DNA from: G963422275 sp963422275
Lineage (GTDB): Bacteria; Pseudomonadota; Alphaproteobacteria; Rhodobacterales; Rhodobacteraceae
Length of the DNA: 64,000 bases
Direction of reading: 5' to 3'
Assembly (NCBI GenBank): GCA_963422275.1
Contig: OY729418.1
Location: 310,001-374,000 of the forward strand
A model generated the notes under the pieces. It was given only the letters and a program-made list of their open reading frames with translations. It had not been told where the DNA came from and ran no database searches. Shown piece after piece: positions 36,253 through 44,481 of the stretch (its first letter is position 1; every line of letters starts with the position of its first letter). The position numbers were made by a program, and so were the translations under genes.

Positions 36253-37803
36253 ATGGCGGCGCAAGCTGATCACGACAAGCCGAACGGCGGACCCCTGAAA
36301 TCTGGGGGTCCGCCGCTGCTGAAGCTTGACGGAATCACGAAGCACTTTTCCGGCGCACCGGCGCTGGAGAATGTGGACTTCTCGGTCCATGCCGGCGAAG
36401 TGCATGTTCTTTTCGGGGAGAACGGCGCCGGAAAATCGACGCTAATCTCGATTGCTGCCGGAGCGTTGCGTCCAGATGGCGGAAAGCTGCACTTTCGAGG
36501 CAGCCCCGTTGACATCTTCTCTGTGCATCATGCCCGAACGCTCGGAATCAGCGCCGTGTTTCAGGAGTTCTCGCTGGTTCCACAACTCACGATCGAAGAA
36601 AACCTGTTCCTTGGAGCGGAAGAAACTTCCTGGGGCATGCTGAACAAGGCCGCGGCCCGCAGGCGTGCGGCCGAAGTTCTTGATCGCCTCGGGTTTGCGC
36701 TCCGGCCATCCCAGCGCGTTGCGTTCCTGTCCAGGGCTGAACAGCAGATGGTGGAAATTGCCAAGGCATTCCGTTCCGAACTGTCGGTGCTGATCCTCGA
36801 CGAGCCGACGGCGTCGCTGACCGATCGCGAAACCGAGCGGCTCTTCGCCCTGATCGAACAGGTCAAGGCGCAAGGCGTTGGAATCATCTACATCACCCAT
36901 CGCCTGAACGAAATCCGAAGCATCGGTGATCGAATAACCGTTCTTCGAGACGGGCAGGCTGTAGCCACTGTCGAGGCTGACATTTCGGAAACGGATCTCG
37001 TGCGCCTTATGACGGGAAGAATCATCGACCAGATTTTCCCAAGCATCGAGTTCAAACCCGGAGGCACTGTTCTCGAGACGAGAAATCTGTCCACTCACGA
37101 CGGAAACATTGAAAGCGTTTCACTGCATGTAGGTCGCGGAGAGATCGTCGGCCTGGCGGGCCTGATCGGATCGGGCAAGTCGGACATTGCGCGAGCGTGC
37201 TTCGGAATCAGCCCGGTGTCCGGCGGTGACGTCTATTTCGAGGGCGAGTGCACGACTGGCCTTTCTCCTCGCAGCATGCTTGACCGGGGATTGTTCTACG
37301 TGCCGGCGGACCGGCGCGACGAGGGGCTGATGATGATGCGGAGCGCCCGCGAGAGCATAGCGATCCCGGCACTGTCGACCCGTGAATTCTCGCGCGGCTT
37401 TCTGCTGCGGACGCGCGCGGAAGCGAAGCTGACCCATGCGCTTGCCAAGCGCCTGAATCTTCAGCCTCTCAACGTCGAGCGGATGGTGGAGCATTTTTCG
37501 GGCGGGAACCAGCAGAAGATCATGCTTGCGAAGAGTCTCACGCGGACGGTCAAGCTTTTTGTCTTCGACGAGCCCACTGTCGGCGTGGACGTTGGAACGC
37601 GAGTCGCAATTTACGCTTTCATCGCGCAGCTTTGCGAAACGGGTGCGGCAGTGCTGCTGATCTCGTCAGACCTGCCCGAGATCTTGCATTTGACGCGAAG
37701 AGTCTATGTTATGTGCCGTGGGGTCCTGACGGCCGAGCTGTCCGGCAGTGAAATCTGCCAAGAGGAAGTTCTCAGGCATTGTTTTGAGAGGGAGGCGGCA
37801 TGA
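36253..37803 (+). CDS. CUT2 ABC transporter ATPase, RbsA/MglA type
   Basis: This 516-residue tandem ATPase has a first domain with Walker A GENGAGKSTLI near residue 57, degenerate signature FLSRAEQQMVEIAKA and Walker B VLILDEPTASL. The second domain has GLIGSGKSDIA in place of Walker A, signature FSGGNQQKIMLAKSL and Walker B LFVFDEPTVGVD. The sequence of both halves is typical of ribose/galactose-type importers. It lies 12 bases after the binding-protein gene, and its TGA overlaps the permease ATG by four bases. Confidence 0.93.
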   Translation: MAAQADHDKPNGGPLKSGGPPLLKLDGITKHFSGAPALENVDFSVHAGEVHVLFGENGAGKSTLISIAAGALRPDGGKLHFRGSPVDIFSVHHARTLGISAVFQEFSLVPQLTIEENLFLGAEETSWGMLNKAAARRRAAEVLDRLGFALRPSQRVAFLSRAEQQMVEIAKAFRSELSVLILDEPTASLTDRETERLFALIEQVKAQGVGIIYITHRLNEIRSIGDRITVLRDGQAVATVEADISETDLVRLMTGRIIDQIFPSIEFKPGGTVLETRNLSTHDGNIESVSLHVGRGEIVGLAGLIGSGKSDIARACFGISPVSGGDVYFEGECTTGLSPRSMLDRGLFYVPADRRDEGLMMMRSARESIAIPALSTREFSRGFLLRTRAEAKLTHALAKRLNLQPLNVERMVEHFSGGNQQKIMLAKSLTRTVKLFVFDEPTVGVDVGTRVAIYAFIAQLCETGAAVLLISSDLPEILHLTRRVYVMCRGVLTAELSGSEICQEEVLRHCFEREAA

Positions 37804-38843
37804 CACCGGATCAAGGCAAGCAAGCACGGCCGGCGAAGCCATCGCTTGCAAGCAGTGCGATTCACTTTGTCAAGCTTGCATTCGTGCGGCTAGGCGTGCT
37901 TCCATTCCTTCTCCTGATTGCAGTTGTGGTGTTCACGTTCTTGTCAGACAACTTCCTGACAGGCAGAAACCTGCTCAATGTCTTGCGACAGACCACCTAT
38001 CTTGCCCTGGTGGCGTTGGGCCAGATGTTCGCTCTCCTCACCGGAGGCTTCGATCTGTCCGTTGGCACGATCCTTGCCGTCACTTCGGTTGTCGGTGCAA
38101 CGGCCATGGCGGGTGCCTATTCGGCAATGCCCGACGCCGTCGGCCTTGCAATCCTGATCGGCATCCTGGCGGGTATCTCCGCAGGGTCCGCCATCGGGAT
38201 GATCAACGGAATAGGCGTTGCGGTCTTCGGCGTCTCCCCTTTCATGATGAGCCTTGGCATGGCGTCAGTCGGCTTTGGCATTGCGCTCTACCTGACCGGG
38301 GGCACGCCAGTGTACGGAATGCCGATCGAATTCGGCGACATATTCGGTTTCGGTGCAATCTACGGCATGCCGACGCCAGTTCTGGTTGCGCTGCTCTTCA
38401 TTCTCGTCTTGTACTTTGTGGTTAACCAAACCCGTCTCGGGCGCCATTTCTACGCTGTAGGCGGCAATATCAAAGCGGCTCGACTGTCGGGAATCAACAC
38501 GAAGTTAACCCTCTTTCTCGCTTATGTTCTGTGCGGGTTGATGGCAGCGGTGTCCGGAATTCTCCTTACGGCGCGCCTCGACACTGGCGAAGCCAACATT
38601 GGCGCAACGATGCCCCTTGAATCAATAGCGGCCTGCGTGATCGCCGGAGTGAGCCTGCGGGGCGGAATCGGTCGGCTCGAGAATGTAGTGCTGGGGGCGC
38701 TTTTCATCGGGCTTGTCCAGAACGGAATGAATCTTGCCCGTATAGAATCCTATCTGCAAATCGTCGTCATCGGCGTCCTCCTCATCCTTGCAGTCGTCGC
38801 CGACCAGTTCAGGTTGCGATTCATTGCGAGCATGCAGGATTGA
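37800..38843 (+). CDS. CUT2 ABC transporter permease, RbsC type
   Basis: This 347-residue inner-membrane permease has about ten hydrophobic segments from residue 30. Family wording includes ALGQMFALLTGGFDLSVGTI, FYAVGGNIKAARLSGINTKL and ESIAACVIAGVSLRGGIGRL. The start overlaps the ATPase stop (ATGA). It completes the importer of this operon. Confidence 0.92.
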   Translation: MTPDQGKQARPAKPSLASSAIHFVKLAFVRLGVLPFLLLIAVVVFTFLSDNFLTGRNLLNVLRQTTYLALVALGQMFALLTGGFDLSVGTILAVTSVVGATAMAGAYSAMPDAVGLAILIGILAGISAGSAIGMINGIGVAVFGVSPFMMSLGMASVGFGIALYLTGGTPVYGMPIEFGDIFGFGAIYGMPTPVLVALLFILVLYFVVNQTRLGRHFYAVGGNIKAARLSGINTKLTLFLAYVLCGLMAAVSGILLTARLDTGEANIGATMPLESIAACVIAGVSLRGGIGRLENVVLGALFIGLVQNGMNLARIESYLQIVVIGVLLILAVVADQFRLRFIASMQD

Positions 38844-38847
38844 TTGA

Positions 38848-39858
38848 ATGATTCGGGCGGCATCGATAGGTCTCGGCTGGTGGTCCGATGAACTCGCAAA
38901 ATCGATTCAGAACCGATCAGAACTGATCAGAATTGCTTCGTGCTACTCGCGCAGCGCGGAAAAACGGGCAAAGTTTGCTGCAAAATTCGCGACAGAAACG
39001 CATGATTCATTTGCGGCTGTGCTTGCCGACCCGGACATCGATGCCGTCATCCTCACGACTCCGCATTCGCTTCATGCAGAGCATGTGTGCCAAGCGGCTG
39101 ATGCCGGGAAGCATGTTTTTGTGGAAAAACCGTTTGCGCTCACGGCAGAAAGCGGTCGAAAAGCGGCATCATCCTGCGAGGCCGCAGGCGTGGTGCTGGC
39201 GGTCGGGCACAATCGGCGGTTCTCGGCGGCAGGAAAGAAACTCCAGAGCCTGCTAAGCAACGGAGATTTCGGAACTCTGCTGCATCTGGAGACCAATTTC
39301 TCTGCGCCGGGTGCGCTCGCCTACACGCCAGACAAGTGGCGGGCGAACCGAACCGAAAGCCCGGCCGGCGGAATCGCAGGTCTCGGGATCCACATGATCG
39401 ATCTGCTGTGCTGGATCGCTGGCCCTATCAGGCACGTCCGCGCACAGGCAACGCGTCGCGCCGTTTCGGTTGACATCGACGACACAACCTCCGCACTGTT
39501 CGAGTTTTCATCGGGAGCCACCGGCTATCTAGGCTGCTCGTTCGCCTGCCCTTACACCACAATCTTCAACATTTACGGCACAGCCGCCAACGCGTTCTCC
39601 GACATTGACGGCGAAGTCCTGTACACACACGTTGCCGGCGAAACGCCGGAACCCCTGGAATTGGAGCCGGTCGACACACTAAGGGAGGAACTGGATGAGT
39701 TCGCCGCTGCGTGCGACGGCAACGGTCGATTCCGAGTGTTTCCGAGCGAAGCCGTTTGCAACGTTGCGATCATGGAGGCGATTGCCAAGTCGGCAATCGA
39801 GGGTACAGTGATCGAAATCGACCCCGAATCCCGATCGGCGTGGACCGAAGCTCATTGA
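38848..39858 (+). CDS. Gfo/Idh/MocA-family oxidoreductase
   Basis: This 336-residue NAD(P)-dependent dehydrogenase has an N-terminal Rossmann fold (AASIGLGWWSDELAKSIQNR; the glycine motif is GLGWW rather than GxGxxG, which is unusual). EKPFALTAES around residue 94 holds the catalytic-type Lys, and the C-terminal domain carries GGIAGLGIHMIDLLCWIAGP. It begins four bases after the permease stop. Its presence between an importer and 5-oxoprolinase genes suggests that the imported compound carries an oxidisable hydroxyl. Confidence 0.9.
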   Translation: MIRAASIGLGWWSDELAKSIQNRSELIRIASCYSRSAEKRAKFAAKFATETHDSFAAVLADPDIDAVILTTPHSLHAEHVCQAADAGKHVFVEKPFALTAESGRKAASSCEAAGVVLAVGHNRRFSAAGKKLQSLLSNGDFGTLLHLETNFSAPGALAYTPDKWRANRTESPAGGIAGLGIHMIDLLCWIAGPIRHVRAQATRRAVSVDIDDTTSALFEFSSGATGYLGCSFACPYTTIFNIYGTAANAFSDIDGEVLYTHVAGETPEPLELEPVDTLREELDEFAAACDGNGRFRVFPSEAVCNVAIMEAIAKSAIEGTVIEIDPESRSAWTEAH

Positions 39859-39875
39859 TTTTCAGAGGAATCTAA

Positions 39876-40610
39876 ATGGCTACCGTAATCAACTGCGACA
39901 TGGGAGAAAGCTACGGCCTCTACAAGCTGGGAGAGGACGAGAAGCTCATGCCCATAATTTCTCTTGCGAACGTGGCCTGCGGGTTTCACGGGTCTGACCC
40001 CAACCACATGCGCGCGACGGTTCGGCTTGCCAAGATGCATGATGTCCGCGTTGGCGCCCATCCATCTCTTCCCGACCGCCAAGGCTTTGGACGGCGCGCA
40101 ATGGAGATTGAACGTGAAGAACTCGCGAACATCATCATCTACCAAGTAGGCGCACTGAAGGGCTTTCTTGACGCGGAAGGCATTGATCTCAACCACATCA
40201 AGCCCCACGGAGCACTCTATGGAATGGCTTCACGCAATGAGGACGTGGCGCATGCGGTATGCGACGCAGCCGACGTTTTCGGCGTGGTGCTGCTCGGAAT
40301 GAAGAACACGCTGCACGAAAAAATCTACAAGAAGCGGGGACATCGATTCATGGCGGAGTTCTACGCGGACCTCAGCTACAACGATGACGGAAGCCTGATA
40401 ATAACACGCGAGCACGAATCATATGATCCCGAAGATGCAGCCCGACGATGCGTGCGAGCGATACGGGAAGGCAAGACTTCATCGGTCAACGGAACTGACG
40501 TGGAAGTTGGATGCGACTGCATTTGCGTGCATGCCGACACGCCGAATGCAACGGAAGTGGCCATGGCCGTGCGAGACGCGATTCAGCCGCGAATCTTCGA
40601 CGTACAGTGA
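39876..40610 (+). CDS. pxpA: 5-oxoprolinase subunit A-like protein (LamB/YcsF family)
   Basis: This 244-residue protein is of the LamB/YcsF family, the hydrolase-like subunit of the bacterial ATP-dependent 5-oxoprolinase PxpABC. Conserved parts are INCDMGESYGLYKLGEDE at 5-22, ANVACGFHGSDPNHMRATV at about 36-54, VRVGAHPSLPDRQGFGRR and LNHIKPHGALYGMASRN. It is separated from pxpBC by a biotin carrier and a biotin carboxylase gene. The substrate may be 5-oxoproline or another lactam or cyclic amide. Confidence 0.92.
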   Translation: MATVINCDMGESYGLYKLGEDEKLMPIISLANVACGFHGSDPNHMRATVRLAKMHDVRVGAHPSLPDRQGFGRRAMEIEREELANIIIYQVGALKGFLDAEGIDLNHIKPHGALYGMASRNEDVAHAVCDAADVFGVVLLGMKNTLHEKIYKKRGHRFMAEFYADLSYNDDGSLIITREHESYDPEDAARRCVRAIREGKTSSVNGTDVEVGCDCICVHADTPNATEVAMAVRDAIQPRIFDVQ

Positions 40611-40700
40611 CAGGAGATTGAGGCGCGCATCGCGAGATCGGAGCAAAAGCTGCCCTGCATCGCGTTAAACCACCATTCACAATTTAATGAGGAAGGGAAA

Positions 40701-40943
40701 ATGCCCAGTGAACAAGTCCTATCGCCATTGCCAGGCACATTCTACAGGCGACCGGCGCCAGACCAGCCGCTTTACAAGGAGGAAGGCGACAGAGTTGCCG
40801 TTGGCGACACCGTCGGACTGGTCGAGGTCATGAAGTCCTTCCATGAAGTGAAATCCGACAGGGCCGGGACGGTTGCAAAGTTTCTGGTGGAAAACGAGGA
40901 TCCCGTTACGGCTGGCCAGCCTCTCGTTGAAGTGCTGAACTAA
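40701..40943 (+). CDS. Biotin carboxyl carrier protein, stand-alone
   Basis: This 80-residue biotinyl domain ends soon after the barrel. The biotinylation site is VEVMKSFHEVKSD with Lys45, where acetyl-CoA carboxylase carriers have EAMKM. The variant MKS resembles small carriers linked to urea-carboxylase-like systems. There is no Pro/Ala-rich N-terminal extension. A GGAAGG ribosome-binding site precedes ATG 40701. It lies 13 bases before the biotin carboxylase gene and would carry carboxybiotin from that enzyme to a carboxyltransferase, here probably PxpB-PxpC. Confidence 0.88.
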   Translation: MPSEQVLSPLPGTFYRRPAPDQPLYKEEGDRVAVGDTVGLVEVMKSFHEVKSDRAGTVAKFLVENEDPVTAGQPLVEVLN

Positions 40944-40955
40944 CCGCTTCAAAGC

Positions 40956-42332
40956 ATGCCGATCAAGACTCTCTTCATTGCGAATCGAGGCGAAATCGCC
41001 GTCCGGATCATCCGCGCGGCACGCCAATTGGGCCTCAGGACCGTTCAGGCGTACAGCGAAGCCGATGCGTCCTCCTTGCCCGTGAAGCTTGCCGACAAAG
41101 CGGTCTGCATAGGCAAGTCACCTGCTTCAAGGTCTTATCTGAACATCGATGCCGTCATCGCCGCCGCCAAGGGCGCAGGTGCGGACGCGGTTCACCCAGG
41201 ATACGGTTTTCTGGCTGAAAACGGCGATTTCGCCGATGCCGTTGAGAAAGCGAACATGATCTTTGTCGGTCCCCACAGCTCCACAATAAGGAATCTCGGG
41301 GACAAGGTAATGGCACGGAAGGCGGCGGCGAATATCGGCCTGCCAACGGTTCCCGGCAGTTCTGGACGGCTGGAGAATCTCGAAGCGGCAGAGCCAATGC
41401 TGAATGAAATCGGATTCCCGGTAATGATCAAGGCTGCGGCCGGCGGCGGTGGACGGGGCATCAGAACAGCCTTCAACCGCGATGATTTCAACCGCTTGGC
41501 TCCGCAGGCAATCCTGGAGGCGCAAACTGCGTTTGGAGACGGAGGAATATACATCGAGGCCTACATCCAGAACGCGCGGCATGTCGAAGTTCAGGTGCTA
41601 GGTGACGGTGAGAGGGTCATCCACTGCTATGATCGCGAGTGTTCGCTCCAAAGACGTCGGCAAAAGGTGTGGGAAGAGGCACCGGCACCCCCCGTGCCAG
41701 ACCATGTTCGCCAAGGTCTGTGCCAAGAAGCGGTCAAGTTTGCCGAGTCGGTAGGCTATCGCGGGGCGGGAACTCTCGAGTTCCTCTACGATGCAGCAAC
41801 TGAGCAATACTATTTTCTGGAAATGAACACCCGCATCCAAGTCGAGCATCCAGTCACGGAGTTGGTCACCGGAATTGATCTGGTGCGGGAGGCAATTCGG
41901 ATCGCCAGCGGAAATCCGCTCCGACATCGGCAAGAAGACATCGTGATCAATGGCCACGCGATAGAATGCCGGATCAACGCCGAGGATCCGGAGAACGACT
42001 TCATGCCAAACCCCGGAACCGTTGACTCAGTCACTTTTCCTGGCGGCCCGGGAGTTCGTTTCGACACCATGCTGTTTTCTGGATGCAGTGTCCCTCCATT
42101 CTACGATTCATTGCTTGGCAAGCTGATTGTCTGGGACGACTCCCGTCCCAGAGCGCTCCGGCGCTTGTGCGGCGCCCTCGATGAACTGGAGATTTCAGGG
42201 ATCAAGACCACGAAACCGCTGCACCTTGCGCTGGTTGACAACGAAAGGGTCGCCAAGTGCGACGTGCACACGGACTTTCTTGATGAATGGCTGAGCGATT
42301 TTCACTTCTCCAAAGTCAACCAAGGAGGATGA
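40956..42332 (+). CDS. Biotin carboxylase subunit, AccC-like
   Basis: This 458-residue ATP-grasp enzyme carboxylates biotin on its carrier using bicarbonate and ATP. Motifs are LFIANRGEIAVRIIRAARQL at 6-25, DAVHPGYGFLAENGDFAD, IKAAAGGGGRGIRTA (the ATP-binding glycine loop), YDRECSLQRRRQKVWEEAP, and EMNTRIQVEHPVTELVTGID. Catalytic-type Glu and Arg residues are present. This is likely a second, pathway-specific copy, because the locus lacks fatty-acid genes and lacks accA/accD. Its stop lies five bases before the pxpB start. Confidence 0.92.
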   Translation: MPIKTLFIANRGEIAVRIIRAARQLGLRTVQAYSEADASSLPVKLADKAVCIGKSPASRSYLNIDAVIAAAKGAGADAVHPGYGFLAENGDFADAVEKANMIFVGPHSSTIRNLGDKVMARKAAANIGLPTVPGSSGRLENLEAAEPMLNEIGFPVMIKAAAGGGGRGIRTAFNRDDFNRLAPQAILEAQTAFGDGGIYIEAYIQNARHVEVQVLGDGERVIHCYDRECSLQRRRQKVWEEAPAPPVPDHVRQGLCQEAVKFAESVGYRGAGTLEFLYDAATEQYYFLEMNTRIQVEHPVTELVTGIDLVREAIRIASGNPLRHRQEDIVINGHAIECRINAEDPENDFMPNPGTVDSVTFPGGPGVRFDTMLFSGCSVPPFYDSLLGKLIVWDDSRPRALRRLCGALDELEISGIKTTKPLHLALVDNERVAKCDVHTDFLDEWLSDFHFSKVNQGG

Positions 42333-42337
42333 CGATT

Positions 42338-43213
42338 ATGGAAACCAGGTACTCGTTTGGAGGCGATGATCACATTTTCGCCGAGGTGGATGAAGAAATG
42401 TCGCTGGCAGCGTTCTTCAGAAGCCTGTCCGTCACAAAGGCGGTCAATGAAAGCGGCATTTCGGGCGTGACGGAGGTGTGTCCGGCAAACGCATCGTACC
42501 AGATCAAGTTTGACCCTGACCGAATTAAGCCAAACGACCTTTTGTCGGAGCTGCGTGCAATCGAGGCAGCGGCACAAAACGCAGAGGCTACGCTGTCGAC
42601 GCGCGTAATTGAAATTCCTGTCCACTACAATGACCCGTGGACACATGAGACCTTGATGAGGTTCAGGGAGCGCCACCAAGATCCGGAGAGCACTGATCTG
42701 GAATTTGCCGCTCGCATCAACGGCTTCGACTCGATCGAATCTTTCATCGAAGCGCATTCGGGTGCACCATGGTTCGTGACGATGGTCGGCTTCGTCGCCG
42801 GCCTTCCGTTCATGTACCAGATGGTCGAACGAAAACGGCAGATAGAGGTACCGAAATATCTTCGTCCGAGAACCGACACGCCCAGGCTGACTGTCGGCTA
42901 CGGCGGATGCTTTGCCTGCATCTACTCGGTGCGAGGCGCTGGAGGATACCAGATGTTCGGAATAACCCCGATGCCAATCTACGACCCTAAACAGGAGATC
43001 AGCTACCTCCGTGACTTCATGGTTTTTTTCAAGCCGGGGGACATCGTGAAGTTCCGACCGGTGGACCGGGCCGCCTATGACGAAGACGTGGCCGCGGTGG
43101 AAGCTGGAAGATTTGAACCCATTATCGGGGATTTCGAATTCTCGCTGGCGGAGTTTCAAGGCGGAGTGGACGAATACAACACCAAAATCATGGAGGCACT
43201 TCATGGCTGTTAA
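42338..43213 (+). CDS. pxpB: 5-oxoprolinase subunit B-like protein (KipI family)
   Basis: This 291-residue protein is of the KipI family. The core has ETLMRFRERHQDPESTDLEF, FVTMVGFVAGLPFMYQM, DTPRLTVGYGGCFACIYSVR and GGYQMFGITPMPIYDP, matching the usual GxxPGFxxxxG and GRTP-type blocks, though with LPFMYQM replacing the common F-Y-L wording. The start ATG 42338 has AGGAGG nine bases upstream. Its end overlaps pxpC by 11 bases. KipI and KipA together are homologous to the carboxyltransferase domain of urea carboxylase (established). Confidence 0.9.
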   Translation: METRYSFGGDDHIFAEVDEEMSLAAFFRSLSVTKAVNESGISGVTEVCPANASYQIKFDPDRIKPNDLLSELRAIEAAAQNAEATLSTRVIEIPVHYNDPWTHETLMRFRERHQDPESTDLEFAARINGFDSIESFIEAHSGAPWFVTMVGFVAGLPFMYQMVERKRQIEVPKYLRPRTDTPRLTVGYGGCFACIYSVRGAGGYQMFGITPMPIYDPKQEISYLRDFMVFFKPGDIVKFRPVDRAAYDEDVAAVEAGRFEPIIGDFEFSLAEFQGGVDEYNTKIMEALHGC

Positions 43214-44174
43214 GGTAATTTCGCCCGGATTGGCCACTTCAGTCCAGGATTTGGGCCGCCCAGGATACTATCATCTCGGCATTCCGATTTCCGGGGCGAT
43301 GGACCGATTTGCGCTCCGTGCAGCCAACCTGCTGGTTGGAAACGACGAGGGAGCGGCCGCGTTTGAAACGGTCTTCCTCGGTCCCGAATTGGAGTTCACG
43401 GTGGACGCCACTGTCGCAGTGACCGGCGCAGACTTGCCCCCGAAGGTTGACGGCACTGCCAAAGAGACCTGGACTTCATTCAGGGTGAATTCGGGGCAGG
43501 TGCTTAGCTTCGAATACCTCAAAGCTGGCGCGCGCGCGTACATCGCAATATCGGGCGGTCTGGACGTGCCGCCGGCCTTGGGCAGTCGGTCGACATACAC
43601 ACTCGGAGCTCTTGGCGGCTTTGAAGGCAGAAATCTTCAAGCTGGAGATGAGATCAAGATTGGACCATCCGAAGCACAACCGTCGGAGGGCCGGAGCGTT
43701 TCAGACCGACTGCGCCGAATGCCAAGCTCAACCGCAGAACTGCGCACGATGCCAGGCCTCTACTGGCATCGCATCACAGAGACTTCGCAACACAACTTCT
43801 TTGATGACACCTGGAAAGTGGCACCCGAGGCAGACCGGATTGGCTACCGTTTTCAAAAAGGGCAACCCTTGGAATTCAACGAACGCATACAGCCGTTCGG
43901 GGCCGGGTCAGATCCTTCCAACATCGTTGACAGTTGCTATCCATATGGTTCCATTCAAGTTCCTGGCGGCACAGAGCCGATCGTCCTGCATCGGGACGCC
44001 GTCTCCGGCGGCGGCTATTTCATGGTCGGAACGGTCATATCTGCGGACATGGACTTAATCGGACAACTGCAGCCGCATACTGACACCAACTTTGTGGCGG
44101 TGGACATGGACACTGCGCTTTCGGCCCGCAAGGACCGTCGGGATCTTCTCGATCAAGTGCGCGCCACAGTGTAA
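43203..44174 (+). CDS. pxpC: 5-oxoprolinase subunit C-like protein (KipA family)
   Basis: This 323-residue KipA/biotin-dependent carboxyltransferase-domain protein begins VISPGLATSVQDLGRPGYYH and GIPISGAMDRFALRAANLLVGN, the standard start. ETVFLGPELEFTVD, AYIAISGGLDVPPALGSRST, ADRIGYRFQKGQPLEF and PGGTEPIVLHRDAVSGGGY follow. ATG 43203 lies inside the pxpB 3' end, so the two are co-translated. It is the last gene of the nine-gene unit. With PxpB it may act as a split carboxyltransferase for the biotin enzymes encoded just upstream. Confidence 0.92.
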   Translation: MAVKVISPGLATSVQDLGRPGYYHLGIPISGAMDRFALRAANLLVGNDEGAAAFETVFLGPELEFTVDATVAVTGADLPPKVDGTAKETWTSFRVNSGQVLSFEYLKAGARAYIAISGGLDVPPALGSRSTYTLGALGGFEGRNLQAGDEIKIGPSEAQPSEGRSVSDRLRRMPSSTAELRTMPGLYWHRITETSQHNFFDDTWKVAPEADRIGYRFQKGQPLEFNERIQPFGAGSDPSNIVDSCYPYGSIQVPGGTEPIVLHRDAVSGGGYFMVGTVISADMDLIGQLQPHTDTNFVAVDMDTALSARKDRRDLLDQVRATV

Positions 44175-44184
44175 CTCACACCTC

Positions 44185-44221
44185 CTGAGCGCCAAACGCT
44201 GGCCAGTTTTGGCGCGCTCAG
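44185..44221. terminator. Hairpin between convergent pxpC and the D-aminoacylase gene
   Basis: CTGAGC-GCCAAA pairs with TTTGGC-GC-GCTCAG, 12 base pairs with a two-base bulge and a loop of about 11 bases, directly after the pxpC stop. A T-run is absent on the plus strand, so strength is uncertain. Confidence 0.6.
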
Positions 44222-44481
44222 CGAGCGCATTGACGTCCACGGGTATCTAGTTGGTCATTGACGCCGAGGGGATTTCTCATTGATCGCAGCCCAAGCATGA
44301 GAGGTCGTTTCGGAAAGGCTTCAGTACGGTTGCCGCGCCTTTGTCTCCTGCACCCTGACGGAATTGCTGGGGACAAACCCTCAAACTTGCACGTGTCAGC
44401 AACTGGAATCTGACGTTCAAACTCCCGAGCTTGCGGTCAGCCCAAGCTCAGCCGATGTCACCGCAACGGCGTGAATGACAT
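44222..44481. other. Intergenic between convergent genes
   Basis: No gene or repeat is recognised after the terminator-like hairpin. Confidence 0.35.
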
